The notes beneath the pieces are model-generated. The model saw only the letters and a program-made list of their open reading frames with translations. It searched no databases and was not told the DNA's origin. From Nannobrachium achirus (lineage: Eukaryota; Chordata; Actinopteri; Myctophiformes; Myctophidae): 64,000 nt of DNA. Shown here piece after piece: positions 1-12,802 of this stretch. Positions within the stretch are counted from its first letter, which is position 1. Every line of letters starts with the position of its first letter. Made by a program: the position numbers and the translations under genes. The stretch lies in NCBI GenBank assembly GCA_963921795.1, contig OY997660.1, positions 3,631,499 through 3,695,498 on the forward strand. Direction: 5' to 3'.

Positions 1-224
1 AGTCCTGGAAGCTCATTGATTGATAAGCCATCTGACGTTGAAATTGTCAAAGTACAACATGTCTTTTGCAGTTAAATGGCCCAAGATTGTTGAACTGTAG
101 TATTTTGTCAGAACAGACCATTTAGAATAAATCAAATTAAAATAATCAATTTCACACCCTCCCACATATGAATATTTTGAACATAGCAGATCTACAAGCT
201 CCGCTAGTTTGTCCAGAATTTATT
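1..224. other. Intergenic DNA, no gene seen
   Basis: AT-rich sequence with no coding pattern. The only recognisable item is a half copy of the recurrent hairpin module at about 182-203. Confidence 0.5.
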
Positions 225-232
225 GTGTAGTT

Positions 233-670
233 CAGGGGTCTTCAACGTTTTCAGGCCAAGGACCCCTTAGTTGAGAGAGAGATGAAACAGGGACCCCCAC
301 AACCTGTTCATTCCATATAGTTTCATTGTTTTGACAGCACATTGCACAATCATCAGTGTATTTTGGATTCATGTCAATTTGTGTTTTCAGATATTTAACC
401 ACTTGAACTGGCAATACTTAATAAACTTGACCTTTCCCTCTGTACTTAGTCTGCTCTTTTTCCCCTCTACACCAAAGCTCTTTGCCAAAAATAGCCGATC
501 TACAGCTCACAATGCCTTGTTGTGAGCTTGTTGTGAGCTGTGGCTAAAGTTCTCAGAATATGGACGATAGGGTTCAAGTGGTTAATATAAAAAGGAGACA
601 AAAAGTTTCTATCATTTGGAGTACCCCAAGTTGTAACTCTGGGACCCAGACCCCCTGTTGAAGACTCCTG
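233..670. mobile_element. hAT-type MITE, family A
   Basis: The element starts CAGGGGTCTTCAACG and ends with the near-complement GTTGAAGACTCCTG. It is flanked by a perfect 8-bp duplication GTGTAGTT at 225-232 and 671-678, diagnostic of hAT transposition. It has no coding capacity. A copy of the recurrent hairpin lies at 485-548, with one arm extended by a repeated TTGTGAGCT. Other family A copies are at 38939 and 46165. Confidence 0.85.
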
Positions 671-734
671 GTGTAGTTTGTTGATTACGCCCACCCCAGA
701 TTTGGTCATTTCCTTCTGTTACCTCAAATTAAAT

Positions 735-1550
<816 letters not shown>

Positions 1551-3157
1551 TTAAAGTGGTTTAAATCTAATGCAACACAGACGTGTTCCAGGTATTTTAA
1601 ATTTGAAAAATTGCTTTAATTTTCCCATCACCTGTTTTTGTGTTTTTTTCTTTTGAAGAGACATTGGCAGAGGCGCAAAAGAAGCGCAAAAAGTCAGAGG
1701 CTACATCAGATATCCAGACGGATCCTGAATGTTCCAAAAGGCGAGAGAGGAGGTAATGCTGTAATATCAGTAGTCTGGGATCACTTCACTTTTCGGGCTT
1801 CTAACCAGTCTGGAGCGGAAACCACAAAACGTCATGTTGTAGTACTCAAAGGACTACAATTTGGCCGGAACCATCCACCGGAAACAGTTTTAAAATAATT
1901 CCCCTGCACTCAAGACATACTTTTAGGGCCTACCTAATAAACTCCTTGATGCAGAGTAGTTTTGCTTTTGAAAAATGTGTCTGGTATATGCATCTTTTTT
2001 TAGTCCAACACGTAGCGACTGGAAAGACTACACTAGGCTATTATGGAGCATTTTAAAAGGGATTGGGGAAACAAAACAAACATTTCTTGTTTCTGTAGCT
2101 TTGATTTGTTATTCATAATTATATTGTTGCCGTCCGAGAGAAACCTTTAATTGACACAATTCCACTTTGAATGAAAATAGCCAATCTACAAGCCTCCCCA
2201 GCTTTGTGAGCATCTAGAGTAGCAATTTTAAAATAGTTGATTTATATGGTTAAACTGATTCTGATATTTAAGCTAAAATGTGTGTTTTAACTGCATGTAG
2301 GGCAACGCCAAAACTCATGGAGCTTCAGGGAGCAGCGACTTTCGAGAGTGATGAATCGGATGAGAATGAAGTCCCACCTTCACCTCCCCCTCAACTGCTG
2401 GAGAGAGGCTGCCGAAAACACAGAAACTCCACCCCGAATAAGAAACGGAGGAGGAGCAGTGCCGCACCCAGTCTGTCTCCTGAAGATCTATCTATAAGTA
2501 TGTAAAGTATGGAATTTTAGTGTATTATTTCTTACAAAATTAGGAAAATGTACAGAGAATTTACTTTCTTGAATTGTAAAATTATGTGTAGGAACTCCGA
2601 GTCCGAGAAGCACCCCCAGTCCCATACACGAGGACAGACAGAGTTCCAGCCTTCCAAACGAAACCCTGATACACCCGGCCTCTGAAAACGTCAGACCCAG
2701 TGGCGTCCCGCATCTGGACAGACAGAGTTCTAGCCGCTCAACTGCAGCCCTAATCAGCCCCATCTCTGAAACCCTGAGTCCACACACCCCGAGTGGAAGT
2801 GGGGCACCAAGACAGATGCGCCTCACTGCCCAGATGACTTAAACCCCGAGCCGAGCCACTTCGACCCACTTCAACCCAGAGCAGTGCAGCGCCACAGGGG
2901 ATAGGCCTAGGACAACACGCACAGTTGTTGAAACTCCTGGATGAGCTCAAAGACACCCAGAGATTCCATACTAGTATGTTGAACCACCTCCTGAAGCAGA
3001 AAGACGGTGTGCCTGGCCTGAAGGAGCAGTGTTCCCGCTCAACACAGCTGAAGATGTTGTGTCCATGGAAACCAAGCTGCGCGACTCAAAGTTCAAAGCT
3101 GAAGTTGTAAGTTCAAATCCCTTATTCACTTCAAAATGCACTTGAATTTTCAATCTA

Positions 3158-3583
3158 TTATTTTATAATTACATTGGTAGAATGTAAACGATATTGCCCT
3201 TTGAGTGCATGAACACTCTCTCTAGGTCGAGCCTTCCATCGTCGCTTCCAGTCATCCCGGTTCTCCATACATCTGGCCAGCTCGTTGGTGCTTTGTGCTC
3301 CTACGTCTTTCTTGAGTACATCCACGTATGTTATTGTGGGACGTCCTCGTGACCGGTGCCCATGTGTTGGTTCCCACAGCACCAGTTTGCTGGCAGGAAG
3401 CTCCTGATGTATTTGGCAGTGTCCTGCTAGTCTCATTCTTCTGGCAGCAATTTTCTCGCTAACCCTTGGTATTCCCTCATACAGGCTCTTGTTGGTAACA
3501 TGTGCACTCTTGCTGATGTTAAGTACTGCACGCAACATTCTGGTGTAGCACCCGTATAGAGACATGAACACAATGGCCATCAA
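3158..3583 (-). mobile_element. LINE C-terminal fragment in an intron
   Basis: The minus-strand frame reads YTRMLRAVLNISKSAHVTNK, then a segment with RRMRLAGHC and a second with SKLVLWEPTHGHRSRGRPT. This is the typical tail following reverse transcriptase in several non-LTR retrotransposons. It is 5' truncated, carries no RT catalytic block, and lies in the intron between the third and fourth exons of the DUF4806-like copy, in opposite orientation. Confidence 0.7.
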
Positions 3584-3812
3584 TATCTAAGCTGTTCACT
3601 TAATACAGAATTTCCTTCCTGTGACTTTTGTCATTCTCAGGTTGCCATGGTTGCAGATATTGGCGGCACTTCAGTGGAGGATAGTGTCAGGTGGATGATG
3701 GGGTCCATCATTAGCCATACACTGTCTCTCGAGTACAACGTCACTGGACAGAAGAACAAGAAGCAGTTCCTAGGCCTGCAGCTTTTTGATGTTGTATATG
3801 GTAAATTTTAGT

Positions 3813-4240
3813 TTTTGAGCGGTGGTAAACCGCTCCTAAGAGAGGCTGTGCGTGTGTCTATAGCCACTTTTCCTCAGTGTTTTGCTGTAGCAATGTGTTT
3901 TCCTCAGTGTTTTGCCATAGCAATATGCGTGTGTGCGTAGCCATATTATATCACATTACATCACCAATTATCTGTAGCCACTTTTCCTCAGCGTTTTGCC
4001 ATAGCAATGTGTTTTCCTCAGCGTTTTGCCATAGCAATATGTGTGTGTGTGTATCCATAATACCTATATCTATACCTAGACCTATATCCTAGTCTTTTTC
4101 CTCAGCGTTTTGCCATAGCAATGTGTTTTCCTCAGCGTTTTGCCATAGCAATGTGCGTGTGTGTAGCCTGTATCACATCACCAATTACCAATTGATGAAG
4201 ACGTTATGCAAGCACGACCACCGCTCACTTCACATTGGGT
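3813..4240 (+). repeat. Tandem repeat in a TE-like insert
   Basis: Repeated TTTTCCTCAGCGTTTTGCC units, each followed by ATAGCAATGTG, run from about 3870 to 4165. They are bounded by GAGCGGTGGT at 3817 and its complement ACCACCGCTC near 4219, followed by ACTTCACATTGGGTGTGATT. A shorter related copy with the same right boundary lies at 32995-33120. It looks like a small element with an internal variable repeat, inside an intron of the DUF4806-like copy. Confidence 0.6.
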
Positions 4241-4704
4241 GTGATTTTTAATTGTAATTTTTCCTTTAAATTTCATGTTGTCTTTCTAACTTTAATACAG
4301 TTTGGCAAACATAAGTAGAAGCATGCCACCGTATACAGAGATCACAACAATTCTGAGAAATGCACAATTCTCTGTGATATAAAACCTTTGAATGGAAGTT
4401 ATAGGTCATAGGGTTTCACAATCTAAGAATCAAGCTAGCTTTCCTAAGTTGGCTTCTTGTCATTTGTTTTTAGGGGCACTCAAGATCAACACATCAACAA
4501 AGGACATCAACCGCAAGGATGCAGAGAAGGCGCTCGGCAAGTGGTTCACAGGGGCCCGTGATCGTGGTGGGAATAGGGCCACAAGAGGTCACAGATCAAG
4601 CGACACCCCTGACAACGAATCTGCAAACACACCTGGTAACTCAGACACAACACTGGACAATGACTCGCAGCCGTAATAGGAAAATGTCAGCCACCCTTGG
4701 AATA

Positions 4705-4706
<2 letters not shown>

Positions 4707-4763
<57 letters not shown>
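4707..4763. repeat. (AC)n microsatellite
   Basis: A pure AC run just after the DUF4806-like stop codon. Confidence 0.97.
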
Positions 4764-4766
<3 letters not shown>

Positions 4767-4787
4767 TGGTAGCCACCATCTCTGCGT

Positions 4788-5062
4788 TGGGTTGGGTTAT
4801 ACATCCAGGTCAGCTCTCATTTTTCTGAGGCCTGTGGTCAATGTTTGAGTTTGAGTTCCGAGTTTTACGTAACCCTGTGCCTGATTGTACATAGCCCTAG
4901 TTAAAGCTGAGGGAGGGGGGGGGGGGGGGTTGGGTTAGGTTATACATCCTCCAGGTCAGCTGTGTGGGATCAATCATTTTTCTGAGGCATGTGGTTAATG
5001 TTTGAGTTTGAGTTCCGAGTTTTACGTAACCCTGATTGTACATAGCCCTAGTTAAAGCTGAC
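4788..5062 (+). repeat. Direct duplication of about 125 bp
   Basis: Two tandem copies (about 4788-4912 and 4930-5062) share GGGTTATACATCC, TTTTTCTGAGGC, GAGTTCCGAGTTTTACGTAA and CATAGCCCTAGTTAAAGCTG. A run of about 16 G separates them. They may belong to the 3' untranslated region of the preceding gene copy. Confidence 0.8.
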
Positions 5063-5134
5063 TTGAAGATGCTTGTTATGTATACTGTTGCCGCTGGCGC
5101 CACATAATGTGTTTGTTAAGGACTAATGTTTACA

Positions 5135-5456
5135 TTAAAGGAGCTATAGTCAACTTTTTCTTGAGAAATGGATGCTAAAATAAAGATAATGTTTAAAAAA
5201 TATTTTATAAAAAAAATTAGCTTTATACATGTGTTTCTATTCAAAGATTATGTAAAATAATGACTAAATAATCATTTTGGCCATTGACGGACCGACACTT
5301 TGTTCTGTCACTTTGTTTCTGGTCTTGTTAGACTAGGATGTAAACAAATTGTCATTGAAACACATGTATGAAGCTTATTTTTTTATAAAATATTTTTTGA
5401 AACATTTCTATTTTAGCATCCGTTTTTCAAGAAAAAGTTGACTATAGCTCCTTTAA
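5135..5456. mobile_element. TTAA-bounded foldback MITE
   Basis: Terminal inverted repeats of about 45 bp start AAGGAGCTATAGTCAACTTT and lie directly inside TTAA at both ends. The interior is AT-rich and non-coding. TTAA duplication is typical of piggyBac-like elements, but the superfamily is inferred only from that. Confidence 0.75.
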
Positions 5457-5953
5457 CCTATTTAGAACAGTTACACAATATTGTGTATCATTATTTTATG
5501 CTATTGAAAAATAGCAGATATACAAGTGCCGCGCTGTGAGCTTCTAGATCTGCTATTTTTTTTAAATCATAAAAAATTGAATTTTGACCCGATTCAATAA
5601 GTGTCTTTTGAACCCTAAGATTTTTTGAAAAACATATGTTTCTATGTCAGCAATTTGGCCAGCCATCGTCAAAGAAAAGGTCCTTTTCACAAAGGTCTGT
5701 TCTTGAAAAACTACTATGTCAGTGGTTCTCAAACCTTTTCATGTGAAGGACCCTCAAACTGATATTTATTTGGCCACAGACCCCATCTCAAAATATTTAG
5801 TTCCATGGACCACCCAGAAGCAAAATTTGAGTTACAAATGTTCGCTTTAAAAATACATATATTCAAAAATGTGCACACATTTTCACGACTTTTTCAAAAA
5901 TAGCAGATCTACAAGCTCGCAGCGTGGCACTAATAATTCTAGGCCTAAATGGG
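5457..5953. mobile_element. piggyBac-like MITE, family C, with hairpin
   Basis: Left end TTAA then CCTATTTAGAACAG; right end AGGCCTAAATGGG followed by a decayed TTAA. It carries a hairpin at 5506-5560, a half at 5896-5930 and an internal block opening CAGTGGTTCTCAAACC at about 5719. Other copies with the same ends are at 8650, 27816 and 30103. Confidence 0.6.
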
Positions 5954-6000
5954 TTTGAAGTTGGCACTACTGTTTGCACTGTATTTCCAGTTAATATTGC

Positions 6001-8256
6001 ATATATGTGACTGAGGCTGGAGGAAAGGTCCTTATGTCTGCAATAGTGAAGTCCGCCAAATTAACAAAATATGTTTGATTTTGGATTTTTGGTGTTTATC
6101 CTTTTTTGCCATGTTATCTAAGAGTGTATGTTTGAGAACCTTCTCATTGCAACATATATCCATTTTGTAATCATTAAATAGCTTAAATTAGTTTGTAAAC
6201 AGAGCTGTGTTTTTGTGTTTCCTTGCACCCTTCTGGAGGGTGGAGACACACATTAACATGTCAAAGCCAACATTTACATCTGCAGTTTCTGTTGGCTAAT
6301 GTGTGGTTGTTGTTCTCGGGTTTCAGCTGCAGATCACCACCAATAGGTTAGGGCGGGTGAGGGGTGTAGTTAACATTCCATTGTTCACACCCCTTACCTG
6401 ACTGCCAGTAGTGTGACAAACTTTGAGAGCCTTAATGGGGCTAAGTGAACATGGGTTAGAACTGGTCTACTATGCCTGGGTCCCTTATGGGTTATGTGTG
6501 GGCTAAGTGGGCATGGTTTAGAACTGGTCAACCATGCCTGGGTTGACCAGGCTAGCCTGGGTCCCTTATGGGTTATGTGTGGGCATGGGTTATAACTGGT
6601 CACGCATGTCTGGGTCCTTATGGGCTAAGTGGGCATGGTTTAGAACTGGTCAACTATGCCTGGGTCCTTTATGGGTTATGTGTGGGCTAAGTGGGCATGG
6701 TTTAGAACTGGTCAACCATGCCTGGGTCCCTTATGGGTTATGTGTGGGCATGGGTTATAACTGGTCACGCATGTCTGGGTCCTTATGGGCTAAGTGGGCA
6801 TGGTTTAGAACTGGTCAACTATGCCTGGGTCCCTTATGTGTTATGTGTGGGCTAAGTGGGCATGGTTTAGAACTGGTCAGCTATGCCTGGGTCCCTTATG
6901 GGTTATGTGTGGGCTGAGTGGGCATGGGTTATAACTGGTCACGCATGTCTGGGTCCCTTATGGGCTAAGTGGGCATGGTTTAGAACTGGTCAGCTATGCC
7001 TGGGTCCCTTATGTGTTATGTGTGGGCTAAGTGGGCATGGTTTAGAACTGGTCAGCTATGCCTGGGTCCCTTATGGGTTATGTGTGGGCTGAGTGGGCAT
7101 GGGTTATAACTGGTCACGCATGTCTGGGTCCCTTATGGGCTAAGTGGGCATGGTTTAGAACTGGTCAACTATGCCTGGGTCCCTTATGTGTTATGTGTGG
7201 TCTAAGTGGGCATGGTTTAGAACTGGTCAGCTATGCCTGGGTCCCTTATGGGTTATGTGTGGGCTGAGTGGGCATGGGTTATAACTGGTCACACATGTCT
7301 GGGTCCCTTATGGGCTAAGTGGGCATGGTTTAGAACTGGTCAACTATGCCTGGGTCCCTTATGTGTTATGTGTGGGCTAAGTGGGCATGGTTTAGAACTG
7401 GTCAGCTATTCCTGGGTCGCATATGGGTTATGTTTGGGCTAAGTGGGCATGGGTTAGAACTGGTCAACCATGCCTGGGTCCCTTATGGGTTATGTGTGGG
7501 CTAAGTGAGCATGGGTTGGAACTGGTCACGCATGTCTGGGTCCCTTATGGGCTAAGTGGGCATGGTTTAGAACTGGTCAGCTATGCCTGGGTCCCTTATG
7601 TGTTATGTGTGGGCTAAGTGGGCATGGTTTAGAACTGGTCAGCTATGCCTGGGTCCCTTATGGGTTATGTGTGGGCTGAGTGGGCATGGGTTATAACTGG
7701 TCACGCATGTCTGGGTCCCTTATGGGCTAAGTGGGCATGGTTTAGAACTGGTCAACTATGCCTGGGTCCCTTATGTGTTATGTGTGGTCTAAGTGGGCAT
7801 GGTTTAGAACTGGTCAGCTATGCCTGGGTCCCTTATGGGTTATGTGTGGGCTGAGTGGGCATGGGTTATAACTGGTCACACATGTCTGGGTCCCTTATGG
7901 GCTAAGTGGGCATGGTTTAGAACTGGTCAGCTATTCCTGGGTCCCTTATGGGTTATGTGTGGGCTAAGTGGGCATGGGTTAGAACTGGTCAACCATGCCT
8001 GGGTCCCTTATGGGTTATGTGTGGGCTAAGTGAGCATGGGTTGGAACTGATCATGCGTATCTGGGTCCCTTATGGGACAAACTTTGAGAGCCTTTTACTC
8101 ATTCAAATAAGCATATCTTCTTCAAATATATTCAGATTTCAATGAATGACATGTCATATGAAAGCTTATATTCTGTACTTTCATGATCTGCAAAAAGCTG
8201 AAAAAAGACCAATGCAGATATAAGGACCTTTTCTCCAGCATCGGTCACATATATTG
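6001..8256. mobile_element. Inverted-repeat-bounded element holding a minisatellite
   Basis: Left end ATATATGTGACTGAGGCTGG (6001 on) and the complement of the right end ATATATGTGACCGATGCTGG (about 8214-8256) match over about 44 bp, continuing as AAAGGTCCTTAT and TCTGCA. The interior is non-coding and mostly tandem array. The superfamily is unknown, and a clean target duplication was not found. Confidence 0.7.
6430..8073 (+). repeat. Minisatellite with 175-bp higher-order period
   Basis: Units of about 62 and 51 bp start GGCTAAGTGGGCATGG and contain GAACTGGTCA and CTGGGTCCCTTATG. They are grouped as 62+62+51, a 175-bp order seen in the spacing of identical segments near 6883, 7058 and 7233. 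The array is flanked by a direct repeat GACAAACTTTGAGAGCCTT at about 6413 and 8075. Open frames here are a by-product of repeat length. Confidence 0.95.
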
Positions 8257-8649
8257 TTTTACTTGTTTTATTTTTATTTTTGCACTATACAATATTTTAT
8301 CAGTTCCAGCAGACTTTTTTTTCTCAGAGTGACTCCGAGTGCCAAAGTTAATGTTTTGAAGAGTTTGGATCAAATTGTATGGAGTGGGTTATACCCTTTA
8401 TTTTAATTTATATATTATATATTTTTTTTTTCTTCTTCTTTTAAACACGTTTTTGTAAACACAATTTGTGTATACGTTCTTTTTAGTTTTAATCAATTTT
8501 AAACCATTACAGTACAATAAACTTTATTAATTTTGTTACATTGTCTGAAATTGTTTTTTTCTATCTTTTTCCATAATGGTTAAATTGAAATTTGCTAAAG
8601 TTAAGTCAGCTTTTGCATCTTAATGGAAGTTATTGTTGTTGTAATTATC
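8257..8649. other. AT-rich intergenic DNA
   Basis: No coding pattern, hairpin or element end was recognised. Confidence 0.5.
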
Positions 8650-8787
8650 TTAACCCATTCAGGCCGGGTACACATTTTAGTGTATGGGAGGGGCTTACAG
8701 TACATGTACAGTATGTCTCAACATATTTGTTTTTGTAGGCTAAATTCTGATTTAGGCCTAACTATAGGTTAGGCCAAAATGGGTTAA
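8650..8787. mobile_element. Short piggyBac-like MITE, family C
   Basis: TTAA at 8650-8653, then CCCATTCAGGCC; the right end GGCCAAAATGGG is followed by TTAA at 8784-8787. At 138 bp it is the shortest clean copy, and it lacks the hairpin. Confidence 0.8.
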
Positions 8788-9894
8788 CTAAAGCCTAAAG
8801 CAAGTAGCCCCCATTAGCAGCAATGAAGAGAATAACACCGATTTAGAAATAAGAGCCACGGAGGGAATATCCAGTGATTACCGATGCTGCCAGGGGCCCA
8901 GGGCTGGAGAGCCAGCCACACTCTGGCACTCGCCCCTCCTGGAGACTCAGTTCACTGCAACCAGCATGCGTCCATCAAGGAACTTCATCCCTATGGAAGG
9001 AATGGGCCTACTGTGAGTAGCAGCTGTCTACACTCATTGGTAAGTGTTGGAATTTAGCTGGCATTTGTTTTCCTGCTGTTTTAATTTGTCATGTCTGAGA
9101 CAGATGCGTAGGCTATTTTAGGCTATAGGCTTAATTTATTTTTCTATTTGTATCATTGTAGAAGTCAACAGAATGATGGTGAACTTGGTGAAGTGAAAGC
9201 TTGAGAGTGAGTGAATGGCAAGAGAGCTGTGTGACCCACCTAGCTGTGACACTAGAGCGCATCTAATTAGTTTTCCCCAGACAGGATTTTTTAATGTTGA
9301 TTGACTTATGTTGTTTAAACTGCTCTGTTGTAGTCTGGTGGCATTAGTTGGCATTTAAAAGTCAGGGGACGGAACATTGCATTCAGATGACAGTAGCCGC
9401 ACACTGCTGCCAGTTTTGCCAGGTCTGCTTATAATAAGTGACTTTGGGCTTGTTTTCCTGTAAAGTCACTTGAAAACATGCATAGTTGTGGGTTGCTTTT
9501 TAGTTTAAGTTTGTTTCTGAAGTGTACTTGCTTTCAAGATTCTCTTTTTAAAATAGCTGATGTAATAGAGCGGTGGTGAAAATGGATGCTTCTTTTGGGC
9601 TTTTTTCATAGACTTGTTTGCTTGTTTTACTCACAGAATATAAATGTAACAACACTCAGTGAGAAAATAAAAACGCATTGCATATTTTGCTTTTTGATTG
9701 GTTGGTTGATTTAATTTGTTCAGTTTGCAGATTGTACACGATTGTACACTTTAGTTAAATCTATTTAAACGGCAGTAACGGCAGCTATTGTGTTCAGACA
9801 GTTTTGTCTAGTTTATTCAACTGCGGGTACACAGCACAGGAGACGTTCATATGAATGCATGGTGCTGCTGGTAGTGTTCGAGAGCAGTGGTTCT
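8788..9894. other. Intergenic DNA, no gene seen
   Basis: No exon, element end or repeat could be supported in this stretch. Confidence 0.5.
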
Positions 9895-10165
9895 CAACCT
9901 GTGGGTCAGGACCCCCAAGGGGGTCCCCAAATTATTTTGCGGGGTCCCCAGATGGTTAACTTAATGTGCAACACTGTTTTATCACTGTTGCTCAACAGTG
10001 AAAATGTAAAGACTTTAATACCTTTTTAAATTGTGAAAATAGCAGATCTACATGCTCGCACTGCGAGGCGTTGCATGTGAGCATATAGATCAGCTATTTT
10101 CACAATAGAACCGTGTTAAAATATGATTATTTTTGGGGTTGCTACCTGAAAAGTTTGAACCACTG
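9895..10165. mobile_element. hAT-type MITE, family F
   Basis: Starts CAGTGGTTCTCAACCTGTGG and ends AGTTTGAACCACTG. A hairpin of the recurrent type fills 10033-10103. A target duplication is not clear. Related copies are at 20567 and 44692. Confidence 0.7.
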
Positions 10166-10379
10166 CTCTAGTGTGCATGCTCAAGAACTGTAGCTTCACT
10201 ACAGGCTGCACACTGCCTTTCTGTTGTCGACCTTTAGCCCATATAGGCTTATTTGGGTTTCTAACTGGGTCTAATGTGGGGTCTACAAAAAAATCTCACA
10301 TCGTAACCACGTGTGCCACCTGTGTTTGCATATATGGGCTTGAACTGGGATCTGAATAGGCCTTATGTGGGTTCCAGCT

Positions 10380-12660
10380 GGGAAACCACTTGGAGCCCTT
10401 AATGGGCTATCACAAGTGTGGCCTACATGGGGCACATATATTTTGCCCATCTGGAACCCACTTAAGGCCCACTCAGATCTCAGTTCGGGTCCATATAGGC
10501 AAACATAGTTGGTGCCCACATGGTTCCCAGATACAATTTCCCATTTGGAACCCACCTGAGACCCAGTCAAAAACCCAGGTAAGCCCATATGGGCTAACCC
10601 AGGTGTGCCCCTCGCAGCAAAACCAGATGGAACCCAAAATGGGCAAACCCAAGTGTGGCCTACATGGGGCACTTATAGTTTGCCCAGCTGGAACCCACTT
10701 AAGGCCCACTCAGATCCCAGTTCGGGTCCATATAGGCAAACACAGTTGGTGCCCACATGGTTCCCAGATACAATTTCCTGTTTGGAACCCACCTGAGACC
10801 CAGTCAAAAACCCAGGTAAGCCCATATGGGCTAACCCAGGTGTGCCCCTCGCAGCAAAACCAGATGGAACCCAAAATGGGCAAACACAAGTGTGGCCTAC
10901 ATGGGGCACTTATAGTTTGCCCAGCTGGAACCCACTTAAGGCCCACTCAGATCCCAGTTCGGGTCCATATAGGCAAACACATTTGGTGCCCACATGGTTC
11001 CCAGATACAATTTCCCGTTTGGAACCCACCTGAGACCCAGTCAAAAACCCAGGTAAGCCCATATGGGATAACCCAGGTGTGCCCCTAGCAGCACCCAGGA
11101 GCAAAACCAGATGGAACCCATGCCCACATACCCTTGCAAAAAAACATATGGGTCACCTATAGTTTGCCCAGCTGGAACCCACTTAAGGCCCACTCAGATC
11201 CCAGTCCGGGCCCATATAGGCAAACACAGTTGGTGCCCACATGGTTCCCAGATACAATTTCCTGTTTGGAACCCACCTGAGACCCAGTCAAAAACCCAGG
11301 TAAGCCCATATGGGCTAACCCAGGTGTGCCCCTCGCAGCAAAACCAGATGGAACCCAAAATGGGCAAACACAAGTGTGGCCTACATGGGGCACTTATAGT
11401 TTGCCCAGCTGGAACCCACTTAAGGCCCACTCAGATCCCAGTTCGGGTCCATATAGGCAAACACATTTGGTGCCCACATGGTTCCCAGATACAATTTCCC
11501 GTTTGGAACCCACCTGAGACCCAGTCAAAAACCCAGGTAAGCCCATATGGGATAACCCAGGTGTGCCCCTAGCAGCACCCAGGAGCAAAACCAGATGGAA
11601 CCCATGCCCACATACCCTTGCAAAAAAACATATGGGTCACCTATAGTTTGCCCAGCTGGAACCCACTTAAGGCCCACTCAGATCCCAGTCCGGGCCCATA
11701 TAGGCAAACACAGGTGGAGCCCACATGTTTCCCACATAAAATTGCCCATTTGGAACCCACCTGAGACCCAGTCAAAAACCCAGGTAAGCCCATATGGGCT
11801 ACCCAGGTGTGCCCCTAGCAGCACCCAGGAGCAAAACCAGATGGAACCCAGAACCCGTGAACCCGTGTAAATGGGCGAACCCAAGTGTGGCCCTCATGGG
11901 GCACCTATAGTTTGCCCAGCTGGAACCCACTTAAGGCCCACTCAGATCCCAGTTCGGGCCCATATAGGCAACACAGGTGGTGCCCACATGGCTCCCGCAT
12001 AAAATTGCCCATTTGGAACCCACCTGAGCCCAGTCAAAAACCCAGGTAAGCCCATATGGGCTACCCAGGTGTGCCCCTAGCAGCACCCAGGAGCAAAACC
12101 AGATGGAACCCAGAACCCGTGAACCCGTGTAAATGGGCGAACCCAAGTGTGGCCCTCATGAGGCACCTATAGTTTGCCCAGCTGGAACCCACTTAAGGCC
12201 CACTCAGATCCCAGTTCGGGCCCATATAGGCAAACACAGGTGGTGCCCACATGGCTCCCGCATAAAATTGCCCATTTGGAACCCACCTGAGCCCAGTCAA
12301 AAACCCAGGTAAGCCCATATGGGCTACCCAGGTGTGCCCCTAGCAGCACCCAGGAGCAAAACCAGATGGAACCCAGAACCCGTGAACCCGTGTAAATGGG
12401 CGAACCCAAGTGTGGCCCTCATGGGGCACCTATAGTTTGCCCAGCTGGAACCCACTTAAGGCCCACTCAGATCCCAGTTCGGGCCCATATAGGCCAACAC
12501 AGGTGGTGCCCACATGGCTCCCGCATAAAATTGCCCATTTGGAACCCACCTGAGCCCAGTCAAAAACCCAGGTAAGCCCATATGGGCTACCCAGGTGTGC
12601 CCCTAGCAGCACCCAGGAGCAAAACCAGATAGATCCCATGCCCACATGCCATGTAAATAA
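10380..12660 (+). repeat. Complex satellite, about 237-263 bp unit
   Basis: About nine units, each with GCCCAGCTGGAACCCACTTA, GGCCCACTCAGAT, CCACATGG, CCCAGTCAAAAACCCAGGTA and GCCCATATGGGCTA. Unit length is 237 bp at first, then a 484-bp pair (237+247) is itself repeated near 10910-11394 and 11111-11595; later units are about 236 and 263 bp. Long open frames on both strands are repeat artefacts. Confidence 0.95.
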
Positions 12661-12802
12661 CATATCGGGCCGAGATGGCAATGTTGGCTGGGAAGTAGCT
12701 CCTAAGAATTCTACGGTGGATTTTTTTGATGCATTGGATCCCTATGGGAGGTATTGCAACCCTAGATTCATCCGAGTATAAAAAAATCTAGTGTTGCAAT
12801 TT

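Larger units (their letters stand above)
1659..4676 (+). pseudogene. DUF4806-domain gene copy, five exons, 5' end missing, probably decayed
   Basis: Five exons with matching phases and GT/AG borders can be read: 1659-1752, 2301-2497, 2592-3106, 3641-3800 and 4474-4676 (stop TAA at 4674). The joined product runs from TLAEAQKKRKKSEATSD through a Ser/Pro-rich stretch to METKLRDSKFKAEVV, then VADIGGTSVEDSVRWMM and ALKINTSTKDINRKDAEKAL, a pattern I recognise from fish proteins with a C-terminal DUF4806 domain of unknown function. The N-terminal exon is not in the window, since exon 1659 opens in mid-codon. Exon 3 is damaged: an in-frame TAA at 2840, unless an unseen small intron lies around 2803-2910, and a one-base frame change near 3015. 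Introns hold a hairpin half (2173-2229), a LINE tail and a tandem repeat. Such genes are often multi-copy in fish, so this may be one decayed member. Confidence 0.7.

Noticed and set aside
1638-1898. Single 86-codon frame starting near 1638
   Set aside because: It reads through a splice acceptor and donor in the wrong frame; the true reading is the exon 1659-1752.
6534-8145. Serial 69-codon frames such as those opening MPGSLMGYVWAEWAWV
   Set aside because: Their spacing equals the 175-bp repeat period and they are broken at each unit; they are minisatellite artefacts.
10283-12681. Frames of 60-230 codons on both strands in the 10-12.7 kb satellite
   Set aside because: Open on both strands with unit periodicity and no recognisable domain.
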